From Hyparrhenia diplandra (Eukaryota; Streptophyta; Magnoliopsida; Poales; Poaceae), in assembly GCA_015847255.1 (NCBI GenBank), contig JADLZK010007840.1:864049-928048 (forward strand): 64,000 bases of DNA. Direction: 5' to 3'. Made by a program: the position numbers and the translations under genes. Below are positions 23,704 through 35,400 of the stretch, piece after piece. Numbering within the stretch: position 1 is the first letter of the stretch; each line of letters starts with the position of its first letter. A model generated the notes under the pieces. It searched no databases, was not told the DNA's origin, and saw only the letters and a list, made by a program, of their open reading frames with translations.

Positions 23704-25999
23704 TAGTGCTTAACACAACACTCATTGTGCTTCATCATTTGTTTATATAAAACTTTTGCATGTCCACTCAATGACATGAATGAATGAGATAAAGCTAGGA
23801 AATTCTTTGCTATAGGACACAGCTAACAAATAGTGCTGGCATTTCCAATAGGAGCACACATTATTTATTTATTTATATGACTTAGCAAGGACACACTTTA
23901 TATTAATATATTAATCTATTGCTATGTGCCACAGGGTAACCTAGTGAGAGCATACCACATGTGTGCTTGCAAATACCTTCAATTTCACTCATAGAGTTAC
24001 TAGTCTTGACCCCGGTCCCCTTAATAGCATGGTCCGCCTTCCACCACCCCTGGTCCCCCTCCCTTCTCTTCCGGCATCACGCCGGGGGTTGAAAGGAGTG
24101 AGGATCCATCGTTTTTAATAATTTCTTTTTTCTAGTAGATCGAGTCTTCAAGGTTCAAGTTTTCTTCGGAGATCCAATCGAAGAGATTGACCACGGCGTA
24201 AGGTATCGTCAAGATCATCGATGGAGCAACGGAGCATATCGTTCCTCGGCGGTGATGGCAAGGCGAAAACATTACCATTGATGGAGAATAAGGTATTCCG
24301 GCCCTTCCTTTGTCTCGATGTGGTTCTATGCAGCCATGGCGATGGGCTAGTGAGATTTAGTTTTCCAACAATATCTACCTAGATGTCGGTTGGACTTGTG
24401 TTCTCTCATGGCGAATCGGTGAAGGCAATGGCGATGAGTTTGGCGACGTGTCGGGCGGCGCCAATTTCATTATGTTTGCATGTGGAGTTTTAGCAGTTTA
24501 CTCCTCTTTTGTAAAAGTGATGGGTATGAGGATGACGGCCGTGGATGGTGAGATGGTCGTTTTTGTACGGATCGGAGCTTGCGTCCGTGGCATATCCGTT
24601 TGGTATGATGATCCTAGATGATGGAATTTATGGCTTTTTAAGGTTTCTTGTCTCCCATCAATGGAGGTGGAGTAGTTTGGTTACTTTTGTAATGAGAGGA
24701 TGTAATTTGCTTTAGTATCAATGAATTTTTCCTTATCGAAAAAAAGATAAAAACAAAGACCTAATAAACACTACGTCAAAGTGTTTCCGAATACCAACTT
24801 TGCACTTGAACTCTATATTATCCTTAATCTTTGCGAATATCTTTGTGTTAGTACTTGAAATCAACTATGGACCCAATAACATAGTCTATTTAACACAATA
24901 TGACTAACTTCAAAAGTGATTTAACCCTTTTCAAAACATATGCTAGTCATAAGTACTTGTGTCTTTCAATCGCAAAATGCTAAAGCCTAATTTGGGGCCA
25001 AGATGCGTTCACTATAAACAACAGTGAACTATAAAAAATTATTTTACCTTGAGATATTCTCATCTTTTAAATCTTAAAGCAATAGGTTTTCGAGACAATA
25101 TGTTTGTGGGCACTCACCTTTTTTTTTTTGTTTCCTTATCCTGACTCCTGACCAACCTTATGGGTGCTAGTCATTTTCTTGGGTATGTAGCTGAGTGATG
25201 AGATGAGTATGTAAGTTTTCTAGTTTAGCCCATTTCTCTCTTACTTATAATAATATAAGCTCAAAGTCTCATTTTTGCCGAAGAGGCAGGGGGCTTTGGA
25301 TGAAAAAGAACTAGAAAACGGATTGAACAAGGTTTCCTTTGAATCAATTCAGTCTCGCATTTCTAGTATGACTGATGTTCCCATGCCACGGTTAGTTGCA
25401 GATTGCCTTCCATACTCTGAAATCCAGCCATTCAGGTAGCTTTCGTCAGGTCGGTCGCACCTGCAACTTTTTCTAGCATACCAGGCTGCCCAAAACTTGA
25501 AAGCTCCCTAGGAAAGCAAAAGCTTTTGGATAGATAGATAGATAGATAAACAGGGCAATTCGGTTACGAGCTTTCCTTCCTTGGGTCTCTCTCGTACCAG
25601 TCACAATCACTCACATGATAGGGAAATAGGAGCGTGATTTAATTGCTCCCGTTTTATCCACCATCACTCACATGGCGAAATTAGTTTCGGCCTGCATTCA
25701 TTCCATCATCGACAAATTAGTTGCAACCGGCTTTCGGATAGCTATTACTGTGGTTTCACTCGTTCTAGTTTCTGCTTATTTTTCGTTTTAGTTTATTTTT
25801 TTCTCACAGAGCACTATTAAATTTCAGAAGAGAGGCCAGCAGCAACATATGATGCTCTAATGTTGCAAGTTCTTTTTTAGGGGATTCTGATGTTGAAATT
25901 AGAAAGAAGTTGCTTCTTTTTTGCGTCAAAATGGGACGATGAAAAGGAAAAGGAAGCACTGAACAAAACCTTTTGTTTAGAACACTGAACAATGGTGAA
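23704..25999. other. Intergenic; possible LINE 3' fragment at about 24,000-24,750
   Basis: The stretch 24,020-24,750 is less AT-rich than its surroundings and ends TTAGTATCAATGAATTTTTC followed by CTTATCGAAAAAAAG. This resembles the 3' end of grass LINEs, which finish in a short A tail. I see no intact reverse transcriptase, so this is a low-confidence call. A (GATA)4 microsatellite lies near 25,540. Confidence 0.35.
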
Positions 26000-26096
26000 T
26001 GGGGTGAAGGTTTTTTACAAAAAAATAGGTGACCAAGGATAACAGCCCATAATTGGGCTGAAAGTGGCCCATTTTCTTTTCTGAAAAAAATAATAA

Positions 26097-26392
26097 TGGG
26101 CCCCACTCATCCAGGCCCACAACGGAACGACGCACTTGGGCCCCGAGCCCATGCATCCATTTTTACCGAGCCCATCCATACCCGCGCGCCTTAATACAAT
26201 CTCACGGCCCAGCCCAACTCCTCATCCCCCAAACCCTAACCCCGCTATATAAACCCGCCGCCAGCATCCACGCCTCCTCCCTTCCAAACCCTAATCCCGC
26301 AGCCGCCGCCTCCTCCCCAGCACACCACCGCTCCCAACCCTAGAGCGCGCCGCATCGGCGATCACCCCCTTCCCCAGCTCACCCACCCAGCC
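26097..26392 (+). promoter_or_regulatory. RPS2 core promoter: site II elements, telo-boxes and TATA box
   Basis: Site II motifs (TGGGCC / GGCCCA) lie at 26097, 26114 and 26137, with a related AGCCCA at 26146. Telo-boxes AAACCCTAA lie at 26231-26239 and 26286-26294. A TATA box, TATATAAA, is at 26246-26253, about 140 bp before the ATG. Telo-box plus site II is the established promoter signature of plant ribosomal-protein genes and drives expression in dividing cells. Confidence 0.85.
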
Positions 26393-28855
26393 ATGGCGGA
26401 CCGCGGAGGCGAGCGTGGCGGCGAGCGCGGCGGCGACCGTGGCGGTTTCGGGCGCGGGTTCGGGCGCGGCGGTCGTGGGGACCGTGGAGGGCGTGGCCGC
26501 GGCGGGCGGCGCGGTGGCCGCCAGCAGGAGGAGGAGAAGTGGGTGCCGGTGACCAAGCTCGGCCGCCTCGTGAAGGACAACAAGATCAACAAGATCGAGG
26601 AGATCTACCTGCACTCGCTCCCCGTCAAGGAGCACCAGATCATCGAGCAGCTCGTCCCGGGTCTCAGGACGAGGTGATGAAGATCACCCCGGTCCAGAAG
26701 CAGACCCGCGCCGGGCAGCGCACGCGCTTCAAGGCCTTCGTCGTCGTCGGCGACAACGACGGCCACGTCGGGCTCGGCGTCAAGTGCGCCAAGGAGGTGG
26801 CCACCGCCATCCGTGGCGCCATCATCCTCGCCAAGCTCTCCGTCGTCCCCGTCAGGAGGGGGTACTGGGGAACAAGATCGGGCAGCCGCACACCGTGCCC
26901 TGCAAGGTCACCGGCAAGTGCGGGTCCGTCACCGTGCGCATGGTGCCCGCGCCAAGGGGGTCTGGGATCGTCGCCGCCCGTGTGCCCAAGAAGGTCCTCC
27001 AGTTCGCTGGCATTGAGGACGTCTTCACCTCGTCCCGCGGCTCCACCAAGACACTGGGTAACTTCGTCAAGGTATTCCTCGGTTCAGATCGTGGTCTATT
27101 TCTGTCTGTTTATTTAGTGTTTCCTTTGTTGCTCTATCTAATGTGCCTTGTCTGGTTTAAAATCTTGACATGTGGTGGTCTTTTCTTGCTATCCATTTGT
27201 GGTCTAGATCTTTAGCCTTTCTTGTTAGACTCTATTCACAACTCTAACTCTGAAATTGCCTAGTTTATGTAGTTAGTTCACATGTTTTAGTCTTCTGTTA
27301 GCACTGTCAGATTTGAATTGTTTGTTTGAGTATGGTGAGAATGTTGAATTGTTTGATTTGAATAAGGTTGGTTACTAGGGTTTGTTAAATAGAATTGTAA
27401 TAAGGAGGTTGGTTACTAGGGTTTTGTTAATTAGAATCGTAATAAGGAGGTTGGTTGCAAGGGTTTGTTAAATACAATCGTAATAAGGTGTCATTGCTAT
27501 TAGGCCTCTGCTGCATAGTTGTGTTTACATTTCTTGTTCTGTCCTATTTGTCTTTTATATCGAATCCTGCACAAATTTCTTCCATGTATGCACAATGCAA
27601 ATCATGCCTTGTTATATGCATACACAAATTTTGTACTTTTTCCTGCAATTCCATATTTTCTGTCTTATTCATGTTTTGTTCACATATATTAAGAAATTTA
27701 AATTTTTTATTTGAATGTGGTTAGAATTTTGAATTGTTGATTTGAATGAGGTTGGTTACTAGGGTTTGTTGAATAGAATCGTACTAAGGTGTCATTGCTA
27801 TTGGGCCTCTGCTTTAGAGAGGCAGATTCAGCACACAGAGTTCCATTGATTGCACCTCTATTACACCCACCATGGCTCACCTTCACGTATCAACATCAAT
27901 TTGCAATATAAATCAGAGTCATTGCTGTAGAGTGATAGCATGGAACAGTTCCATAACGTTACTGCTGCCCAAATACTACTTATGAGTGCGCACGGTTGCG
28001 CAATGTGGTATACACACCGTAATTGCTGTCCAATCTCTTTGTGCATCCGACTCTCTGTGTGGATGCTTCCATGAGTCCGCAACGAAGCTGGTGAGCCTGA
28101 CTATGGGCGCGTTGATTGCGTCCATTGGCAGGTGTGCGTCCAGGTGTGCGTCTGTCCGGTAGGTGTCCTAACGTAATTCTGCACCCACTTTTCTATTTTT
28201 GGTTTCCTAAGAGTGCAGTCGGATAGTCAGTTTTAATTGTGTCCATGCTGTAGTGAAGTGTTACTTCTGGCTTAAGTTGTTGAATCCATCAAATGACTGA
28301 TAAGTTGTGTTTCTTGTGCTTACATTTCTTGTTCCGTCCAATCTGTTTTTAATATTGAAACATGCACTCATTCCTTCCATGTACTCGCAATGCTAATTGT
28401 ACCTTGTCATATATGCACGCAAATTTTGTACCTTTTCCTGCCAGTCTTTATTCATGTTTTGTTATTCGTTATTTGGTCAGTGAAGCTAATTTCAGTGTGC
28501 AAGCTAAATGTTGCTTTATTATGATTATTTATTCCATGAAGTTCGTGACTCTATGTTTCTTTAGTATCCATCTTTTTTGAGGTAGACTATCCCAGTTTGA
28601 TACTAGCTTAGTAAATGTACTGATGTAGGCTGTCTTTCATTTTGCTAGTGTGCGAAACTCTTAAAGTCACGTTCACTTCTTTGTCAATTGCAGGCGACCT
28701 TTGATTGTCTGATGAAGACCTATGGCTTCCTCACTCCCGAGTTCTGGACTGAGACCAAGTACGTGAAGACCCCGTTCCAGGAGTTCACTGACCTTTTGGC
28801 TAAGCCAACAAAGGGTCTTTTGATCGAGGCTCCTACCGAGACTGTCGAAGCTTAA
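26393..28855 (+). CDS. RPS2: 40S ribosomal protein S2 (uS5)
   Basis: uS5 sits in the small ribosomal subunit near the mRNA entrance and contributes to decoding accuracy. Exon 1 (26393-27071) begins with an RGG-rich tail (MADRGGERGGERGGDRGG and FGRGGRGDRGGRG) followed by EEEKWVPVTKLGRLVKDNKI. It continues through the double-stranded RNA-binding S5 domain (FKAFVVVGDNDGHVGLGVKC) and the C-terminal domain. Exon 2 (28694-28855) encodes ATFDCLMKTYGFLTPEFW through to the end, TETVEA. One base is missing at about 26667 (CTCAGGAC for the expected extra A) and one G at about 26868 (TACTGGGGAACAAG). Both lie in near-invariant sequence, so I regard them as sequence errors. The intron is long and repeat-rich. 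The total of about 280 residues is normal for plants. Confidence 0.95.
27300..28470. repeat. Tandem and dispersed duplications within the RPS2 intron
   Basis: GGTTGGTTACTAGGGTTT-type units of about 45-48 bp occur three times in a row at about 27,367-27,490 and again at about 27,749-27,795. A second, larger repeat links about 27,530-27,660 with about 28,325-28,455 (shared CTTCCATGTA, GCACA/CGCAATGC and AAATTTTGTAC blocks). The intron has thus grown by repeated local duplication. No exon is hidden in it that I can see. Confidence 0.75.
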
Positions 28856-28912
28856 ATGCGACAAAGGGTCTTTTGATTGAGTCTCCTACCCAGACTGTCG
28901 AAGCTTAAATGC
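28808..28912. repeat. 53-bp tandem duplication of the RPS2 coding end
   Basis: The last codons and stop of RPS2 (28808-28860) are repeated immediately downstream (28861-28912) with about three substitutions. Both copies read AAGGGTCTTTTGAT and end GTCGAAGCTTAAATGC. The second copy falls in the 3' UTR and is not translated if the first stop is used. Confidence 0.93.
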
Positions 28913-29598
28913 CTTAGTTAAATTGTTGCAGTGTCGAGAAAGGAGTTTGCTGTAGTAGCTACCTACTTTATAAATGTCTCGATTTTGAATTATGATGAAA
29001 AACCAGGGTATGCACCTAAGATATTGATGCTTTTTTTGTGTATTGTACGCCTGAGATATTGAGACTAGCCAGCTTGTAATGAAATCTGTCAGCCGTTTGT
29101 GTTACAGTGGTCTTCAACCTGAGAAGAGTACTATCTGGTGCTGCTTGTACATTTTTAAATCATATATTAAAATCTCTTAAGCGTTTTGCATTTCCCAATT
29201 AAAATTATGTTGTTGCCTTAGACGAAAAAGGCGACGGTTCTGCAGTCTCGCTCTTTCGACTGCGATTTTTTCCGAGCCTTGATCCCGCCCCTTCCCTGGG
29301 AACTCCCTCTCACATACAGTACGCTTTTACATCACTCTGTTTTATCTTGAAAGCCAGAAATGAGTTCAGACTCAACTAATTAAAAAAATGGTCCATCCAG
29401 AAAATCCACCGTGAAACTGAATCAGACATTGGTAGAATCCTCTGTTTACTGAAGAAGATGAAAATTCTTAACGGGGACAGCAACTAATCCTGTTTGTTCA
29501 TTAACTTCACGTAGCCCCTCTAATCTTTATTTGCCAACTCCTCTACACACGTGTGGGACATGTTTGGATGAGCAATTAGACACAAACATCAGTCAAGG

Positions 29599-29629
<31 letters not shown>

Positions 29630-30697
29630 CAATTTGCGTGTACGGAGACTGAAATAACACATCCACACACACAAGTTTGAGGTAACACCAGGACAAGGGA
29701 CGATGGATGGTGGGCCTGTTGTGTCAGCCACTAAACGACAGGCGGACATGCAAGGTTTAAGAAAACAAATGACAGGCGGAGGGGCCAGGTTTAAGAAAGC
29801 AGGCTGATTTTATTGACTTGGCCAGGGTCCAGGGACCGATTGGATGCCACGACTGTTTGGTTGGCAAGACCAGGAAAAATAAAAGGACAGGCGGGAGGGA
29901 GCAGGTTTATGGAAACAATTGTATTTTTATACTTGGCCACCACGTCCACGGACCGGTTGGTCAAGGGAGTTTAAAACCCTACCGGGGTGTCTACATGTTC
30001 GAACCACCACTTGAGGTCTTGGAGTGACAAAGGCTTTGCTGGAGGTAAAAAAACTCAACCTTCGCCAAAGCACAGGTGGAGATGCTCCCTGACGTGGACG
30101 GTGCTCTTCAAATTAGCGCTTGTTACAACAAAGTATGAAACGTTTCCCTTTTTTTTAACAAAAAAAAAAGGGGAAACGTACAACTTTGTTCCTATATACT
30201 CCCTAATATAATGCAAAGCAAATGAAACGCTTTCATAAAAATTCTCGTAGAATCCCGAGAATGAATGTTTTCATTCTAGTTGATGCCCGATCATGAATTA
30301 GTAACTGCAGCCAATTTCCGAAAATCCACTCATTGTTTCCATTTTGGAATGGGATATTTATGGAGAGAAAGAGAGCAGCACAATGCCGGAGATGTCTCCC
30401 AATGGTGGTCTACTGCCCTTTGCATTATATTAGCGCTTGTTATACCAGGAAGTATGTTGTACGTTCCCTTTTTTTTTTTGTTACAAAACTTGTACGTTTC
30501 CCTGGGACGGTGGTATATATAATTTGAAGAGGAGCGTCCACGTCAGCTGCAACGCCACTGATCACGTATGCTATCTCAGCAACAACCACGAAGCCGCCGG
30601 CTGCCGCTTTCCATCTGATCCCCAAATCATGCATTGTGGCTTCGTGCTCACTGCTCAGAGCTCACCTGCAGCGATCGATCGAGACTCTTTCTTTCTT
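28913..30697. other. Intergenic with homopolymer and local duplications
   Basis: Contains a 30-A run at 29,599-29,628. A diverged duplication pairs 29,755-29,850 with 29,882-29,965 (shared GACAGGCGG, CAGGTTTA, ACTTGGCCA, GGACCG). A second pair of stretches at 30,108-30,175 and 30,420-30,500 shares TTAGCGCTTGTTA and CGTTTCCCTT. No gene is recognised. Confidence 0.55.
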
Positions 30698-30705
30698 TAT
30701 ATAAA
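30698..30705 (+). promoter_or_regulatory. TATA box of the FQR1-like gene
   Basis: TATATAAA lies 96 bp upstream of the start codon in a CT-rich context, at the expected distance for a plant core promoter. Confidence 0.7.
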
Positions 30706-30800
30706 CACGCGCTCGGTGTGGATCCATGGACTCACCAAGTACCACACTGCACACAGCAAACAAGGCAGACGATCGACAAGCTTGTTCGACCCGATCATCA

Positions 30801-31532
30801 ATGGCGGCGGTGACAAAGATCTACGTCGTGTGCGTGTCCAACCTAGGTACTCATGAGCTTCACTCACCGGCAATGTTGCTGCTGACTGCTGACTTTGATC
30901 CATCATCGATCAGGTACTACTCGACGTACGGCCACGTGGCGAGGCTAGCGGAGGAGATCAAGAAGGGCGCCGACTCCATCACCGGCGTCGAGACGACCAT
31001 CTGGCAGGTGTCCGAGACGCTCCCTCCATCAGCACTTACAAAGATGCACGCGCCACCCAAGATCGAGAACCACCCGGTGATGACCTCGGGAAGCAGCTCG
31101 CCGACGCGGACGGCATCCTGTTCGGGTTCCCGGCGCGGTTCGGCATGATGGCGGCGCAGATGAAGGCGCTGTTCGACTCCACGGGCGCGCTGTGGAACAC
31201 GCAGGCGCTGGCGGGGAAGCCGGCGGGCTTCTTCTTCGCGCTGGGGACGCAGGGCGGTGGGCAGGAGGAGACGGCGCTCACGGCCGTGTCCCAGCTCACG
31301 CACCACGGCATGGTGTTCGTGCCGGTTGGGTTACACGTTTGGTGAGGGCATGTTTGAGATGGACGAGGTCAGGTGTTGTAGCCCGTATGGGTCTGGAACG
31401 TTCGCCGGTGCTGATGGGAGGAGCAGGCTGCCCAGTGATGCTGAGCTTCAGATGGCCCAGCATCAGGGGAGGTACTTCGCTGACTTCGCCAAAGAAGCTC
31501 AAGGCGGCGGCTCGTCGCCGGCCTCTGAATGA
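30801..31532 (+). CDS. FQR1: NAD(P)H:quinone oxidoreductase, WrbA / FQR1 family
   Basis: These FMN flavodoxin-fold enzymes reduce quinones by two electrons and protect against semiquinone and oxidative stress at the plasma membrane or cytosol. Exon 1 (30801-30829) encodes MAAVTKIYV and ends at donor GTGCGT. Exon 2 starts at 30914 and restores YYSTYGHVARLAEEIKKGAD, the FMN-phosphate loop of the family. Later blocks are LFGFPARFGMMAAQMKALFD, GTQGGGQEETALTAVSQLTH and SPYGSGTFAGADG, all conserved. The length of about 205 residues is normal. One G is missing near 31090 (TCGGGAAGCAG) and one T is extra near 31330 (GGGTTACAC). The CC in VRCCSPYG replaces the usual GG. The frame errors look technical, although a decayed copy cannot be excluded. 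Confidence 0.9.
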
Positions 31533-32447
31533 GCCTGCTGTCGTCGCCGTTGCCTGATCGCCGGCCTGATTGAGCCTGCTGTCGCTGAAGAGCTCTACAC
31601 TATATAAATGAATAAATGGCAGGTACTCCAGCTTATATATATATATATATATGTGGTTGATCGATCACTGTCTGCACGTGATTGATGTCGAAATCAGGAA
31701 CGTGTAGCTTTCGCTTGGACTATTGTTTTATCAGAGGAATTGATATATATCACCAAAAGAGAATGGAAGGTTGCCATGGCTTGAGCTTATGGATCAGAAA
31801 ATATACGGAAAACCCTGACTACAGCAACAGATGGGGGTCATGAGTCTGAACCCAAAGACCTTTTGCAGCATTACAGGAGTGAGTTGTTAAAGGTCTGGTT
31901 GCTGACAGGTAGCATACATTAGCTAAAAATTTCAGTAGAACACGCTTCATTGTGAATAGGCACTAAGCCTATGTATACACACAAAAACTCCCAGAGGTTA
32001 GCAATTCTCAGCAGGGACAAACCATCCATGATTGGGAGGATCTGGTAGTTAGCTTCCATAACAATCTGACAAATGAAATAAAGGGGTACAGAATAGCACA
32101 AGCTTGCCAAATTAACAGCGAGCTCAGCATGTACAGAGCAAATTGTTCATATATCATACTACATCCAGTTAGCAAGAACAACAGTTTGCAAAACCACATA
32201 TCTCCACTAGAGCTAGCTACACCGCTCCAGATCAGAACAAGAACACTGACGGCAACGGATATTGACAAGGTGGATGCAGGTTCTGGTGGGTTGATTGAAT
32301 CAGAACGAGCTGTGCAAGCAATCACTGATTTTGGGGCGCACAAAGAAACAGGAGGATACCCTTTTTTTTTTTTTTTAGTAGAGATACCTGCTAAGGCTAG
32401 TCAGGACAGCAAGCTACAACATATCGACATGGTCATCCTCCTGGTAG
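31533..32447. other. Intergenic between FQR1 and shugoshin 3' ends
   Basis: Convergent 3' regions. A short (TA)n tract lies at 31,635-31,652. No gene is recognised. Confidence 0.5.
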
Positions 32448-35400
32448 TCAAGGTCGTCGCATCTTGACATTCAAGGGTATCTCTTTGTAAGAGACAACCT
32501 TTTCAGCAGCTCGTCTTAGAGACCTCCTCCCTGATATCTGCTCTTCATTAGATTTCCTCGAGGAACAATCATTATTCTGCTCTTGATTTGTCCTGGATGC
32601 ATTTGAGCTGGGACCAGCCAAGGGAGCAATAACATCTTTGTGCTCAGTCTCAACAATGATATCCGTGTCCTCAGAAGATACTGAATTCAGTCTTGTAGAT
32701 TTTCTCCTTAGAGATTTTCTGCAAATATTAAAGCCAAACAAGGCTGTCATGTTCCGGTTGGAGACAATTGCATTAGCTGAATGCAAACAGTAAGCAGGCA
32801 AGACTAACCTCTTTTCTTCATGGCGCAATGACTCACGGGTAGTCGTGTCTAGTTTAGCATTTACATCCTCTACAGCTGACCGTTTTTTTGAGCGCCTGCA
32901 CACAAACTTTCTAATTCAACAGCTGATTTGGGAGAATTATGTGAAGTACAAATAAGATACAATCAGATTTCTGTATTATATCTAAAGAAAATCAGGTTAA
33001 AGGGCCCTTTGGGGCTGAAAAGCAAAATACATGACAACCAAAAGAAAATCAGATTTCTGTATTATAAGTCTTCTATGTTTCAATTTAATTTAATGAACCA
33101 AAAATAAATCCTGTTAAAATGGGTAAAGGGCCTTCTATGTTTCAATTTAATTTAATGAACCCAAAATAAATCCTGTTGAACCAAAAATAAATCCTGTTAA
33201 AGGGCCCTTTGGGGCTGAAAACCAGTAACCAGACCAGACAGTTAGAGCCAGCCCAGCAATATACCAGCTTTGTCAACCCTACAATTGTATCTTAAACAAC
33301 AATGAAAAGGATGATTGATCCTTACCGCTTCATAGCATTGCCTTCTGGTGGCTCAGGGGGGTCTACAGTATTGAATGACAAAGATGCTGTAAAAAATTGT
33401 AGTTGGGTGAAGATTAATTAATTATTCTCCAAAATCTGTGTTCAGAAAAAACTGCAGCAATTAGGATGTACTTGGGAACTATCCTTGGGGTTTAACATTA
33501 AATTTCTAGCATACAATATTTGCTTATGGGAACAAATAGACCAGAATGTATCTATTCAAACTGGACATTGGAATTGTTGCATCTGGATTTAACTGGGTAA
33601 TTAATTATAAATAAGTGGCACATAAGAAATGTTCAAAATATGGAAAGATAAGGGCCATTACATTCAGTTCCTGTCAAATGGTTTTGTTTACTGTTCAAGG
33701 CCTTATCACCAATTTTATGAGATTGAACCCGAGCTTCCAAGGAAAATGCTTCCTGTATCTCCTGAATAACATTGTAGGAAACAAGAAGATTAATCTGCAA
33801 GTGGTTCCATCATTAATCTTTAACTGGTTTTTAAATGCACCCCATACCTTCAAATTTGTTTTTTGTGGTTGCAAACTTATCTCAGTTTCCTGATAGGATC
33901 AGACACCAGGGTCAAAAGATAACACATTAACACCAATGACTAGAAACTGAATAAAACTGCAAGATAGACATATAGTACATCGAATCCTGAAGCTATTATT
34001 ACTTCATGCACTGTTGCACTGCATTCATTTTGCAGTGACTTCTCCTGCACAGTACATCACCAAATATTGCATAGATCAGAACCACCCAATATTAATTAAT
34101 CCAATAAAAGAAGCAAAAACATACACAATAGTCTTACCATATGTTGTCCAGTGGTTTGTCCATACTGTTTCTGGATACTTAAAGTCGAAGGTGCTACTGT
34201 TTCCTCATGCAATATATCCTGTGCTACAGTTTCCTCATGCAATGTATCCTGAGATACTCCGTCAATCTCAGAGGAACCTTGGTTCAGTCTCGAAGACCTT
34301 CTCCGTGGAGGCATTCTGATCACACAATTAACAAACAGTTAAAAAGTTTCAACCAGATAGTGGTGCTGTAAAAAAGACATTCCATAAACAAGAACAACCT
34401 CATAGCCAAATCATGCTATCTTGATTTAGATCAGATGCAGTTGCAACTCGAACATTAGTAACTAGATAAAATATACCTCTTTTGTTTTCCATCATGTGGT
34501 GGCTCTTGGCAGACAGTATTTGATGATACAGCAGCTGAGAGGAAATTGAAACAAGTGAAAATTAGGAAATTAACAGTGCCTGCCTCAAAGCAAATAAAAA
34601 TGTAGAATATACAATTATTTATGGTTTATGTTGAACACAGATGGCATGAAGTACAATACGAAAAAATAAAAATGCACAAAATAAAACAAGAGAATAGAGT
34701 GATATTTACGTTGAGATTCAACCAAATGGTGTTCAGCAAACAGCTGCAGCAATTACCACAAACTTGGGAACTATCCTTAGGGTTTAAGATTAAATTTCTA
34801 ACATACAATATGTGCCCATGAGAACAAATAGACTAGAATGTGTCTAATCAAACTGGATACTGGAATTGTTTCATCTGGAATTAACTGCATAATTATAAAC
34901 AAGTGGCACATAGGAAATGTTGGAAGAATGGAAAGATGAGGGCAATTACATTGACTTCCAGTCAAATGGCTTTGTTTACTGTTGAATGCAATATCACCAA
35001 TTTTATGAGGGTCATTATCACCAGACTTCCTGGAACATGCTTCTTGTATCTCCTGAATAACATTGTAGGAGACAAGTAGATTAAATCTGCAAGTGGTTCC
35101 ATCATTAATTTAATATTTAACTGGTTAATAAATGCACCCCATACCTTCAAATTTTTTTTCTCTGGTTGCTCATTTCTCTCAGTTTCCTGATAGGATCAGA
35201 CACCAGGGGTCAAAAGATAACATATATTAACACTAATGACTAGAAACTGAATAAAACTGCAAGATAGACATATAGTACATCGAATCCAGGAGTCATTACT
35301 ACTCCATGCATTTGCACTGACTTCTCCTGCAAAATATATCGCCAAATAATGCACAGATCAGAACCAACCAATATGAGCTAATCCTTTTAGAGTAGCGAAA

